NCBI GenBank assembly: GCA_031548025.1
Contig: JAVBRM010000077.1
Span: 1 to 64,000 of the forward strand
Length of the DNA: 64,000 nt
DNA from: UBA5239 sp031548025
GTDB lineage: Bacteria > Verrucomicrobiota > Lentisphaeria > Victivallales > Victivallaceae
Direction: 5' to 3'
A program made the position numbers and the translations under genes. The notes under the pieces are model-generated. The model was not told the origin of the DNA. It saw nothing but the letters and a program-made list of their open reading frames with translations, and ran no database searches. Positions 41,955 through 49,889 of this stretch are shown here, in pieces (the first letter of the stretch is position 1; the number at the start of each line of letters is the position of its first letter).

Positions 41955-43055
41955 TCAAAAGCAACGATTGGTCTTATAAATCCATTGGGGATCGGTTACA
42001 TTAATGCCGTTTATTTCAAAAATATCGGTTACACAAAAACTCGTGTGCCCATCCACATTCCGCATGTCCGGAATTTGCTCCAATGACATCGAATAATAAA
42101 TCCAGCCTTTTCCGGTAGAGGCTATTGACCATGGTACATTAAACGGTCCAAAATCGACATAATATGATTTGCTGCTTTTGGTGGATGTTTTGCTTTCCCC
42201 CGACAATATTCCCTTATTCTCCGGATCTATGATCGTAGAGCCGCTTTTCAGATACCACCATTTAAAAAATCCTTCCTCAGGGTTGGAATGCTGTTTCGTA
42301 AACTGAAAAGCACCATATTCGTTCCCCTTTTTTACCAGAATGACCTGTCCGTTAACGATTCGCTGCGGAAAAGCATGAGACTTGCAGATATTCCAGTTAT
42401 GGTCGCATAATTCAAAAGACTTGCCTTTATAAAGATAATTATTGCCGGACCGGGCCGAAAATTTGTAGGCGCTGCAGCAAAGATCACATAGATAAACAGC
42501 TCCATCGCTCATCCCGGTAACCTCCATTCCTTCTCCCGCCGAAGGCGCAGAGTATATCATCATGGGAACATTGGCGTCTGTTACCGTCAGTACTTTTTTA
42601 CCATTAATTTCCTTTATCTGCAAATTTACCCTATAAGTATAAACCCATGTATTTAACGGATTTGCAACCTTTATTTCAAAAGAAATAAAGTACTTTTGAT
42701 CCTCTTCAATCACCGAAACCCTGGGCTCAACCGATGCCTTGCACGACAAGGATGTTTGATCATCCTTTATCGCAAAGCTGCTGCCGATTACACTCTCTTC
42801 TCCCCAGCTTGAGAAGACAATCCCACTGTTATTCAAAACAAAATTGGCCTTGCAGAAAATATCGCGGCTTACCGGGGAGTTTTTGTCCAGAGTATACTGG
42901 CCTTTGTATTGAGCAATAACTTTATCGGTAATTCGGGGTTTACATATCAACTCGACTTCTCCGCCGCTTTTCAAATTTACCTCTAATTCGTTATCGACGG
43001 CGCTTGAGTAATAACACAAACCAAACAAGCAAAAGGCAAACACTAAAATCTTCAT
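41955..43055 (-). CDS. Secreted Cys-containing protein of unknown function
   Basis: 366 residues; signal peptide MKILVFAFCLFGLCYYSSA; ribosome binding site AAAGGGGG. Mostly beta-strand-rich, with a Cys cluster in YLCDLCCSAYKFSA and CDHNWNICKSHAFPQ, and Trp-rich GFFKWWYLKSG. About ten cysteines in the mature part suggest disulfides or metal binding. No family recognised. The base composition is AT-richer than that of the flanking regulators. A consensus promoter lies at 43160-43188. Confidence 0.75.
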   Translation of the reverse strand: MKILVFAFCLFGLCYYSSAVDNELEVNLKSGGEVELICKPRITDKVIAQYKGQYTLDKNSPVSRDIFCKANFVLNNSGIVFSSWGEESVIGSSFAIKDDQTSLSCKASVEPRVSVIEEDQKYFISFEIKVANPLNTWVYTYRVNLQIKEINGKKVLTVTDANVPMMIYSAPSAGEGMEVTGMSDGAVYLCDLCCSAYKFSARSGNNYLYKGKSFELCDHNWNICKSHAFPQRIVNGQVILVKKGNEYGAFQFTKQHSNPEEGFFKWWYLKSGSTIIDPENKGILSGESKTSTKSSKSYYVDFGPFNVPWSIASTGKGWIYYSMSLEQIPDMRNVDGHTSFCVTDIFEINGINVTDPQWIYKTNRCF

Positions 43056-43159
43056 TCAATTACCCCCTTTATTCAAGTTTTTTTCCTGGACCTTGTTGTG
43101 TTTACAGGAACATATTTCTATCGGAGTTGTTTTTAATGCTTCCTCAAAGCGCTGTAACA

Positions 43160-43188
43160 ATTATACTCAGGAATTGCTGTTTTGTCAA
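43160..43188 (-). promoter_or_regulatory. Consensus promoter of the gene at 41955
   Basis: Minus strand TTGACA (43188-43183), 17 bases, TATAAT (43165-43160). Leader of about 100 bases to the ATG at 43055. Confidence 0.7.
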
Positions 43189-43237
43189 TAGGTTCGGAAC
43201 AAAAACAGAAAATATTTTATTTTATCGCAGAGAACGA

Positions 43238-44341
43238 TCAGATAATTTTCACTTTCAGGGTTTCGCGGACGACCAGTTTTGAGTTCAGCTTGACGGAGAC
43301 TTTGCCTCTATGCTCCTTAAGCCAGGAATCGTCGCAAATCATCTGCCCGAATACCTCGCCCACTTCCCGCATGGGAATGCTCAGCGAAGTGAGGTTGTAG
43401 GAACGGTACAAGGGATTGTCGTCAAATGCAATCAACTGGTAGTGCTCAGGAATTCTCAGCCCCTCGGAGGAGCATTTATCAATAATGTGGGCCGCATATT
43501 CATTGTTGATGGCTACGACGGTCATGTTGCCTTTGGCCTGTTTGATGACCTTGCAGATTTTATCCGCATTGACTTTGAAATTGTTGATTTCCTGAATTTT
43601 CGGCGCGGGATTCGGATGGCCGCGCAGGAGCCCCATTTTGACGCCTTCGCAACGTTTCTGACTCCAGAAACTATCATCGCCGGCGCCGACGACCAGGATA
43701 TTGCGGTAGTGATTCTTCGCCAGCAAAGTACCGATATATATGCCATCGCCGAAAGGATCGGTGGAAACGAACGAGACCATATCGAGCGGCATGGCTTCAC
43801 CGCCCCGGTTGAGCATGAAAATCGGCATCTGAAAATCCAACAGCAAATCGGCGTTTTCCAGGAGAAAAGCCGAATCTCCCATATCGGGAAAAATCACCAG
43901 CGCGGAAGCCCCGGCCTCGGATATTTCTTCGAGCAGGGCCTGGTAGTGAGAACGGCCGCTGCCGGTCGGAATGTTGCCGTAGGTTACGGAAAAGCCTTTC
44001 TTGCCGACCACGTCCTCCAACCCGGCAAATGAAGCTTCGTTCCAATGAATCCAATGCGGAGTCATTGAATACAGTACATAAATACTGCGGTTGCTCTCCT
44101 TCAGCAGGCTTTCAAGCTTTTCGTGGTCCAGATACGGATTGACCGTGGTCCCGATGCGTTTTCGCCGGGTAACAATATGGTGCTGGGCCAGAGCATTGAC
44201 CGCCCGCTGGGCATTCATCCGGTTGGTACGGAATTTCAAAGCGAGGTCAGCCTCCCGGGGCAGAATATCATTGGCTTTGAATTTTCCGGCAACGAGGTCC
44301 TGCAGTAAACTGCGGTATATTCTTTTTATTTCATTGTTCAT
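43238..44341 (-). CDS. GntR-type regulator with LacI-like sensor domain
   Basis: Start taken at 44341 (MNNEIKRIYRSLLQDLVAGK); 367 residues. GntR winged helix (LPREADLALKFRTNRMNAQR, AVNALAQHHIVTRRKRIGTT) followed by a LacI-like sensor (SIYVLYSMTPHWIHWNEASF, ALVIFPDMGDSAFLLE, NYKLIAFDD-like LIAFDDNPLYRSYNLTS). A copy of the half-site ATATGCTCA covers its start codon, and the same sequence with its inverted partner forms the operator of the divergent gene at 44482, so it probably represses both. Confidence 0.93.
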   Translation of the reverse strand: MNNEIKRIYRSLLQDLVAGKFKANDILPREADLALKFRTNRMNAQRAVNALAQHHIVTRRKRIGTTVNPYLDHEKLESLLKESNRSIYVLYSMTPHWIHWNEASFAGLEDVVGKKGFSVTYGNIPTGSGRSHYQALLEEISEAGASALVIFPDMGDSAFLLENADLLLDFQMPIFMLNRGGEAMPLDMVSFVSTDPFGDGIYIGTLLAKNHYRNILVVGAGDDSFWSQKRCEGVKMGLLRGHPNPAPKIQEINNFKVNADKICKVIKQAKGNMTVVAINNEYAAHIIDKCSSEGLRIPEHYQLIAFDDNPLYRSYNLTSLSIPMREVGEVFGQMICDDSWLKEHRGKVSVKLNSKLVVRETLKVKII

Positions 44342-44348
44342 ATGCTCA
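44340..44348. promoter_or_regulatory. Operator half-site at the start of the GntR-type gene
   Basis: ATATGCTCA (44340-44348), identical to the left arm of the palindrome at 44432-44456. No inverted partner is present at the same spacing here. Confidence 0.5.
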
Positions 44349-44404
44349 ATATATATCATTTTTACAAAAAAACAATTATTTACAACAATAATTCGTAGGC
44401 AATA

Positions 44405-44456
44405 TTGACAAAAACAGCAAGCGGCTGTATAATATGCTCAATACAAATGAGCATAT
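44405..44456 (+). promoter_or_regulatory. Perfect consensus promoter and operator of the GH20-like gene
   Basis: TTGACA (44405-44410), 17 bases, TATAAT (44428-44433). Directly after it, ATATGCTCA (44432-44440), seven bases, TGAGCATAT (44448-44456): a perfect 9-base inverted repeat over the transcription start, as expected for a repressor site. Confidence 0.8.
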
Positions 44457-44481
44457 AATTGCAACATGGAGAATTTTTCAT

Positions 44482-47037
44482 ATGATCAACCTGCCCGAAC
44501 CCCAACAACCAGGCAGTGAAAGCTGGGATTTCGTCAAAGAACTCTCCAGACCGGTTAAGCCGTTTTTCAGGTGGACACGTTCCGTTGCGGAAAAAAACGA
44601 AGCCGATTTCAGTCACGGCGTAAAAATAAGCAAAGAATTTCACGACCCGGCCGGACGGCTGGAAACCGCCTATGACGACCTGGAAAAATTCTTTGCCGCG
44701 GCTCAAATCAGCTTGCAGGGCAAATATGAAATCTTTTTCGAACACGCCGCTACAGAATGTCATGAAGCCTACCGGATCGACTGCGGGGCGAATGTCTGCA
44801 GGATTCAGGCCGGGGATACCGAAGGAATCCGCCGGGCGATTTATCATCTGGAGGATCTGCTGAGTAGCCAGAACGGTCCGTTTCTGCCGACCGGGATCGT
44901 TGAACGTAAACCGTGGCTGAAAAGCCGGGTCACCCGGTGCTTTTTCGGCCCGATCAAACGTCCTCCGCTGAACCGCGACGAACTGCTCGACAATGTGGAT
45001 TATTATCCGGCGGAATACCTGAACCGGCTGGCCCATGAGGGTGTCAACGGATTGTGGCTGACCATTGAATTCCGGGATTTGTGCAAAACCTCGTTTTCCG
45101 AGCCGCCGCCCGATGTCGAAAAACGGCTGGCCAAGCTCAATTCAACCGTACAGAAATGCTTACGTTACGGAATAAAAATTTATATTTTCTGCATTGAGCC
45201 GCGCTCCATGTCGGCAAACGAACCGCTGCTCCAAAATCACCCCGAGCTCAAAGGGGCGAAAGCTTACAATGGAAATTTCTGTTTCTGTCCGTTTTCCGAA
45301 ACGGCGCAGACTTACCTTTATGAGGCGGTAAACGGACTATTCACCCGGGTGCCCGGACTTGGCGGCATGATCAATATCAGTTACGGCGAGCGTCCGACCA
45401 CCTGTTTCAGTACGAATTTCGCCCTCGATTGTCCGATTTGTTCCCAGAAGACTCCCGGTGAAATCATGGCGGCTTCGCTCGAACCGATGGAGCGCGGCAT
45501 GCACGCGGCCGCTCCGGACGCCGAGCTCATCAGTTGGCTCTATGTCCCGCAAAATGGAACCGGGTTCAGGGACACCGGCAAGTTGTTGGATATCGCGAAA
45601 AAATTGCCCCAAAATGTGGTCATGCAGTACAATTTCGAATCAGGCGGTGAAAAAGAACAGGTCGGAAAAACCCGTCATGCCGGAGACTACTGGCTTTCTT
45701 ATACCGGCCCCAGCGATATTTTTTCTCAAATGGCGGCAACGGCGAGATCCGGCAACAGGGAGGTTTCCGCAAAAATCCAGGTGGGATGTTCCCATGAAGT
45801 CGCGTCAGTGCCGCTGGTCCCGGTCCCCGGGCTTCTCTACCGCAAATACAAACAGATGCGCGAGCATGGAATTTCCCATGTCATGCAGTGCTGGTACTTC
45901 GGCAATTATCCGGGGGTCATGAATAAGGCTGCCGGAGAACTGGCATTCGAAAATTTCCAGGATTCCGAGCAGGAATTCCTGCAACGTCTTGCTCGCCCGC
46001 AATGGGGAGAGTCAGCGGAAAAAATAACGGAAATCTGGACTGATTTCGCCGAGGCATACAGCAATTATCCGCTGACCAATATGTTCCAGTATTACGGACC
46101 GATGCATGACGGGGTAGTCTGGCCCCTGTATCTGGTCCCGGCAGATAAACCGCTGGCTCCGACCTGGAAACTCGAATACGGGACCAGCGGCGACCGCTAC
46201 GGTGAATGCCTGGGCGGTTTCACTCTGGAAGACGTCCTGACCTTGTGCTCGCAACTCGCCAACCAATGGCAAACCGGCATTCGAAAAATGCTGACTCTAA
46301 ATCAGGATTCCCATGCCTGTGCTCAGGATATTTCGCTGGCGGAAGCCCTGAATATCCATTTTCAATCCGGCTACAATATCCTGAAATTCTATGCCCTCCG
46401 TGATAAATTGACAGTTACTTCGGGCGAACAAGGATTGGTTATTCTGGCTCAGATGCGGGAAATTGCGGAACAGGAAATCCGCAATTCCGCCCGAATCCTC
46501 ACCCTTTGCCATTCCGATTCTCGGCTGGGCTTCCACCCGGAAGCGGAAGGCTACAAATATTTCCCGGAAAAACTCACCTGGCGAATCAACTTGCTGAAAA
46601 GCCTCCTCGAAGAAGATTTCCCGCAGGTATACGAGCGGCTCAAATCCGGCCAAGCGGCATTCGAAGAACAGCCGACGAAATCCTACCTTTGCAACTCCGG
46701 TCAAAGCGTAAAGGTTTCGGACTTCGCCTGGCAAGCGGATTATACCGACGGTAAACTCAAAATCAAGCTTGAGGATTTCTCCGGCGTCCCCGAGAGCGAG
46801 TTCGGCATACTTCTTGAAGCCCGGGACTTCTACCCGCCTCAACGCCTGATCCTGAAGAAGCAATTGGAAATTGAAATTCCACTCTCCGCAGACCGGAATT
46901 GGGTCGGTTTCAATATTTTCAGGATCGGCAACCCAAACAGGATGTACGATGCCTGGGTCGAATTTTCGCCCCTCCGCAATCGCCTGGTCCTCGGTGATTA
47001 CAACCCCAAAGCCAAAGGAAAATTAATCCTGGCATAA
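44482..47037 (+). CDS. Putative glycoside hydrolase with GH20-like N-terminal domain
   Basis: Start at 44482 (MINLPEPQQPGSESWDFVKE): the in-frame ATG at 44434 lies within the operator and is too near the promoter. 851 residues, no signal peptide. Residues about 85-145 (EAYRIDCGANVCRIQAGDTE, GIRRAIYHLEDLL) match the small alpha/beta domain that precedes the barrel in GH20/GH84/GH67-type enzymes. A TIM-barrel-like region follows (LAHEGVNGLWLTIEFRDL, GIKIYIFCIEPRSMSANEPL, MINISYGERPTTCF), then a helical and a beta-rich tail. The catalytic pair was not identified. Regulated by the divergent GntR-LacI-type gene. Confidence 0.75.
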   Translation: MINLPEPQQPGSESWDFVKELSRPVKPFFRWTRSVAEKNEADFSHGVKISKEFHDPAGRLETAYDDLEKFFAAAQISLQGKYEIFFEHAATECHEAYRIDCGANVCRIQAGDTEGIRRAIYHLEDLLSSQNGPFLPTGIVERKPWLKSRVTRCFFGPIKRPPLNRDELLDNVDYYPAEYLNRLAHEGVNGLWLTIEFRDLCKTSFSEPPPDVEKRLAKLNSTVQKCLRYGIKIYIFCIEPRSMSANEPLLQNHPELKGAKAYNGNFCFCPFSETAQTYLYEAVNGLFTRVPGLGGMINISYGERPTTCFSTNFALDCPICSQKTPGEIMAASLEPMERGMHAAAPDAELISWLYVPQNGTGFRDTGKLLDIAKKLPQNVVMQYNFESGGEKEQVGKTRHAGDYWLSYTGPSDIFSQMAATARSGNREVSAKIQVGCSHEVASVPLVPVPGLLYRKYKQMREHGISHVMQCWYFGNYPGVMNKAAGELAFENFQDSEQEFLQRLARPQWGESAEKITEIWTDFAEAYSNYPLTNMFQYYGPMHDGVVWPLYLVPADKPLAPTWKLEYGTSGDRYGECLGGFTLEDVLTLCSQLANQWQTGIRKMLTLNQDSHACAQDISLAEALNIHFQSGYNILKFYALRDKLTVTSGEQGLVILAQMREIAEQEIRNSARILTLCHSDSRLGFHPEAEGYKYFPEKLTWRINLLKSLLEEDFPQVYERLKSGQAAFEEQPTKSYLCNSGQSVKVSDFAWQADYTDGKLKIKLEDFSGVPESEFGILLEARDFYPPQRLILKKQLEIEIPLSADRNWVGFNIFRIGNPNRMYDAWVEFSPLRNRLVLGDYNPKAKGKLILA

Positions 47038-47058
47038 AAAAACACACTTCACATGGGG

Positions 47059-47409
47059 TCAATCTTCAAGCGTCAAATGTTCAACTTCCAACCCTAGAAC
47101 TTTTGCAATTTTTTCCAAGGTTGATTTTTGATTTTTCTCAGAATTCTCGATCTGGCTATACGCCCCCTGAGTCATTTCCAGGGCGCGTGCCACTTCCTTC
47201 TGGGTTTTCCCCTTGTGAATTCTCCAGGCCTTGATCCATGAACAATTCTTGTCATACTTTAAATCGATCACAGCTTGAGGAAACTTGATCTTTGAATCAT
47301 TTTTCTTAACCGTATTTACTTCCGCCTTCCTCAACAAATCTTCATATTCCAAAAAAGGAATTACCGCAAAAGCCGGTCTATTATCTTGCGTAATGATCTG
47401 TACATTCAT
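47059..47409 (-). CDS. XRE-type antitoxin
   Basis: Start at 47409 (MNVQIITQDNRPAFAVIPFL), seven bases after GGAG; 116 residues. The first about 35 residues (PAFAVIPFLEYEDLLRK) resemble the Phd/antitoxin dimer arm; the last 60 form a Cro/CI HTH (WRIHKGKTQKEVARALEMTQ, GAYSQIENSEKNQKSTLEKI, AKVLGLEVEHLTLED). It follows the RelE toxin gene after 14 bases, the inverted HigBA-like order. It would neutralise the toxin and bind the operator upstream. Confidence 0.9.
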   Translation of the reverse strand: MNVQIITQDNRPAFAVIPFLEYEDLLRKAEVNTVKKNDSKIKFPQAVIDLKYDKNCSWIKAWRIHKGKTQKEVARALEMTQGAYSQIENSEKNQKSTLEKIAKVLGLEVEHLTLED

Positions 47410-47423
47410 TTTCATTCTCCACT

Positions 47424-47690
47424 TTAGTAAGTTCTATCATCTCTTTTCCGGACTTCTTCTATAGAAATATCATTGATTTCAACCGCATCATCGGTGGCAT
47501 CAAATAATATTCTGTAATTCCCAACCCGCAACCTGTAATTGTATTCATGGTTAACCAACTTTCTGACATCTCCCCAAGTTTCCGATTTTTCCAGTTTTCT
47601 TGCAGCATCCCGAATTTTAGTACGAAATTGCGCCGGTATTTTATCAAGCTGTTTCGTTGCCTTCCTCGTCCATTCTACATTGTATTGCAT
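47424..47690 (-). CDS. RelE/ParE-family toxin
   Basis: Start at 47690 (MQYNVEWTRKATKQLDKIPA); 88 residues, the usual length. RKLEKSETWGDVRKLVNHEY and YRLRVGNYRILFDATDDAVE, then DISIEEVRKRDDRTY, are the RelE fold with its Arg-rich face. RelE toxins cut mRNA on the ribosome; ParE relatives hit gyrase, and RelE is the better match because of the YRLRVGNYRILF strand. AT-rich. The promoter (47733-47760) has an inverted repeat likely bound by the pair. Confidence 0.92.
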   Translation of the reverse strand: MQYNVEWTRKATKQLDKIPAQFRTKIRDAARKLEKSETWGDVRKLVNHEYNYRLRVGNYRILFDATDDAVEINDISIEEVRKRDDRTY

Positions 47691-47727
47691 TATACACTCG
47701 CCCTCATTCTTTCGCTTACGACCAATA

Positions 47728-47760
47728 CTGATATTATACAACAAATATCAGCTTTATCAA
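47728..47760 (-). promoter_or_regulatory. Promoter and operator of the RelE-XRE pair
   Basis: Minus strand TTGATA (47760-47755), 16 bases, TATAAT (47738-47733). CTGATAT (47728-47734) and ATATCAG (47745-47751) form an inverted repeat with a 10-base spacer overlapping the -10. Confidence 0.65.
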
Positions 47761-47961
47761 CAAATAAAACTAATATTATACGATATTTTCCTCAATTTAT
47801 CCATTATCATCCCCCATAGCACCCAGCTATTCTTTTTCCCAATGTACCATAAATCAACATTACAATTGCCATGGCTCTTTTCGACTATTTCAACGATGGA
47901 CAGTTGACAAAGTCTTTTTCCAATGCTATTTTTCGATTGATAAGTTTAAGGATATCATGGC

Positions 47962-49017
47962 TTGAGCGATTTTCAAGATATCATAGAAAAAGAGTATGCG
48001 TTTTTGCATGAGGACTACGGCTTTCATCTTCTTTATGAAAATGACGGCCTCTATGCTGTTTCCAAAGATGTTTACCTGAAAATCAATGAGCCTTATTTCA
48101 TGGGCTGGGCCCGGGATGAGCATTGCTGCATCAATTATTTCCTCTTTACCAAGCGCGGCATGCATTCCCTGTGGAACTTTGACGATATCCTCCACCGACT
48201 CGGCAACCAGGAGCGCGACTGCTGCGATTCCGATAAATTCCGCGAGGACTCCATTTCCATGATCAAACACTGCGCCGCGGCTTTGAAAGCTCACGGCAAA
48301 GAGATCCTGGGCGGCAGCAAGAGTTTTATCTCCGGCGAAATCGGCGAGCCACTGCAGTCAGGAGATGCCGATACCCTGGCCATCCTGAATATCTGCCAAA
48401 AGCTCAAGCAAGCGGTATGTGTTTATGATCCGGAAACCGGAGCCGAAAATTTTCAACCGGTTTTGGAGTTCAAGCTCAATGTCCTGGAAAAATTCGGTCC
48501 GGTGACCTTGGAATTTATCCCGCAGTTGAAAGACGAATTTATGGAAAAGTCCCTGAAGCTCGCCTCTGCCGAAGCCTCCCAGAAATTTATGCTGCTGGGG
48601 GGAGCCGGGGTATTGACCATGGTGCTCGTAGTTGCCCAATGGTGGGTGGCTTCCGGGGTATTGCTGATTGCATTCGCTCTTCTGTCATTTTTATTTTATC
48701 CGGTATTTATGAAGTATCTCTGCCTGAAAAATGCCCGGCGGATTTCCCGCGACTACCATGCGATAACCCTCGATGAAAAGGGCATGACCCTGGTCGGCGA
48801 CAAGCCGCATCTCATTTCCAAAAACGAAATATGCGGTTTGATCACCGAGTTTGACCGCAAGCTGATCAAGTCCGGCAAGAGTACCGGAGCTTGTTTTATC
48901 ACCGTCAAAGCCTGGCTGTACAGTTTTACCATGCATGATTCATGGTTCAAGGATTCCAAATCCGCAGTCAAAACCCTGCTGGAATGGGATGCAACGCTGC
49001 GAAACCTGAAACGATAA
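47962..49017 (+). CDS. Hypothetical protein with two central membrane helices
   Basis: TTG start at 47962, nine bases after AAGGA; the ATG at 47957 reads only two codons before a stop. 351 residues. Residues 1-200 are soluble with FHLLYENDGLYAVSKDVYLK, a pair of Cys (DEHCCINYFLF, ERDCCDSD); two hydrophobic helices follow (FMLLGGAGVLTMVLVVAQWW, VASGVLLIAFALLSFLFYPV), then a 100-residue soluble tail with LDEKGMTLVGDKPHLISKNE typical of small membrane-anchored PH-like domains. No function assigned. First of three plus-strand genes. Confidence 0.7.
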   Translation: MSDFQDIIEKEYAFLHEDYGFHLLYENDGLYAVSKDVYLKINEPYFMGWARDEHCCINYFLFTKRGMHSLWNFDDILHRLGNQERDCCDSDKFREDSISMIKHCAAALKAHGKEILGGSKSFISGEIGEPLQSGDADTLAILNICQKLKQAVCVYDPETGAENFQPVLEFKLNVLEKFGPVTLEFIPQLKDEFMEKSLKLASAEASQKFMLLGGAGVLTMVLVVAQWWVASGVLLIAFALLSFLFYPVFMKYLCLKNARRISRDYHAITLDEKGMTLVGDKPHLISKNEICGLITEFDRKLIKSGKSTGACFITVKAWLYSFTMHDSWFKDSKSAVKTLLEWDATLRNLKR

Positions 49018-49031
49018 ATTAATTCCATATT

Positions 49032-49889
49032 ATGATGAACTTCGACGATTTTTTCAACAATCATGGTCCGAGAGCGGCCATCTTTTTAAGCGGCAGCGGC
49101 AGCAATGCCGAGCATCTCTTGAATTCAAGCAAAGCCGCCTGGCAACCGGTGGTCCTGGTAACCGATTATCCTGAAACCAGCCGCGCCCGCGAATTGTCGC
49201 GGATTTTCAATATTCCCCTGATTGAAGCGGATATCCGAAAATTTTATGCCGACGCCGGACTCCAGACGATTTCGCTGGCGACCGACCAGGGCCGCGCGGT
49301 GCGCGACCAATGGACGGACTCGATCCGGCAAAAACTGGCCCCGTTTCATATTGATTTCGGCATTCTGGCCGGTTTTGTATCCCTGACCAATATCACCGGC
49401 GATTTCCCTTGTTTGAACATTCATCCCGGCGACCTGACTTATGAGGTTGAAGGCCGGAGAGTTCTGGTGGGGCTTCATACCCTGCCGGTGGAAAGGGCTA
49501 TTCTGGCCGGGCTCACGTACTTGCGGAGCAGTGTCATTGTGACCAAGCCTTTCAACTCCGAGGCGGACATCGACAGCGGTCCCATCCTCGGAATTTCGAT
49601 GCCGATTCCTATCGAACTGCCGGTAAGCCTGCCGGAACTGCGCCGGATCGCCGAAAACCGCCCGGCCAGGAAACCCCGCGGCGGTTGGAACGACGAACTG
49701 GAAAGAATCGCCCAGCAGCATCAGGAGCGTCTGAAGCATGGCGGCGATCTGAAAATTTATGCCCGGGTGATCGAAGATTTCGCCTCGGGCAAATTCACTC
49801 TGAAAGACGATGCTTTATACTATAACCGTCAGCCGGTGAAGACGGTGGAATATCTCGACAACGGAGTCAGACTAATTGAGTATAAATGA
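49032..49889 (+). CDS. PurN-like formyltransferase-fold protein
   Basis: 285 residues; ATG at 49032 or 49035. AAIFLSGSGSNAEHLLNSSK is the phosphate loop of glycinamide ribonucleotide transformylase, FGILAGFVSL, LNIHPGDLTYEVEG (the catalytic Asn-x-His equivalent, NIHP) and DIDSGPILGISMPI (catalytic Asp) follow in order. It is longer than PurN (about 200) and has an extra 80-residue C-terminal part, so its substrate may differ. The stop overlaps the next start by four bases (49886-49889), so it is coupled to the AsmA-like gene. Confidence 0.8.
   Translation: MMNFDDFFNNHGPRAAIFLSGSGSNAEHLLNSSKAAWQPVVLVTDYPETSRARELSRIFNIPLIEADIRKFYADAGLQTISLATDQGRAVRDQWTDSIRQKLAPFHIDFGILAGFVSLTNITGDFPCLNIHPGDLTYEVEGRRVLVGLHTLPVERAILAGLTYLRSSVIVTKPFNSEADIDSGPILGISMPIPIELPVSLPELRRIAENRPARKPRGGWNDELERIAQQHQERLKHGGDLKIYARVIEDFASGKFTLKDDALYYNRQPVKTVEYLDNGVRLIEYK

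Noticed and set aside
44434..44481. Earlier in-frame ATG for the GH20-like gene
   Set aside because: It lies at the transcription start inside the operator, and the ATG at 44482 has GGAG upstream.
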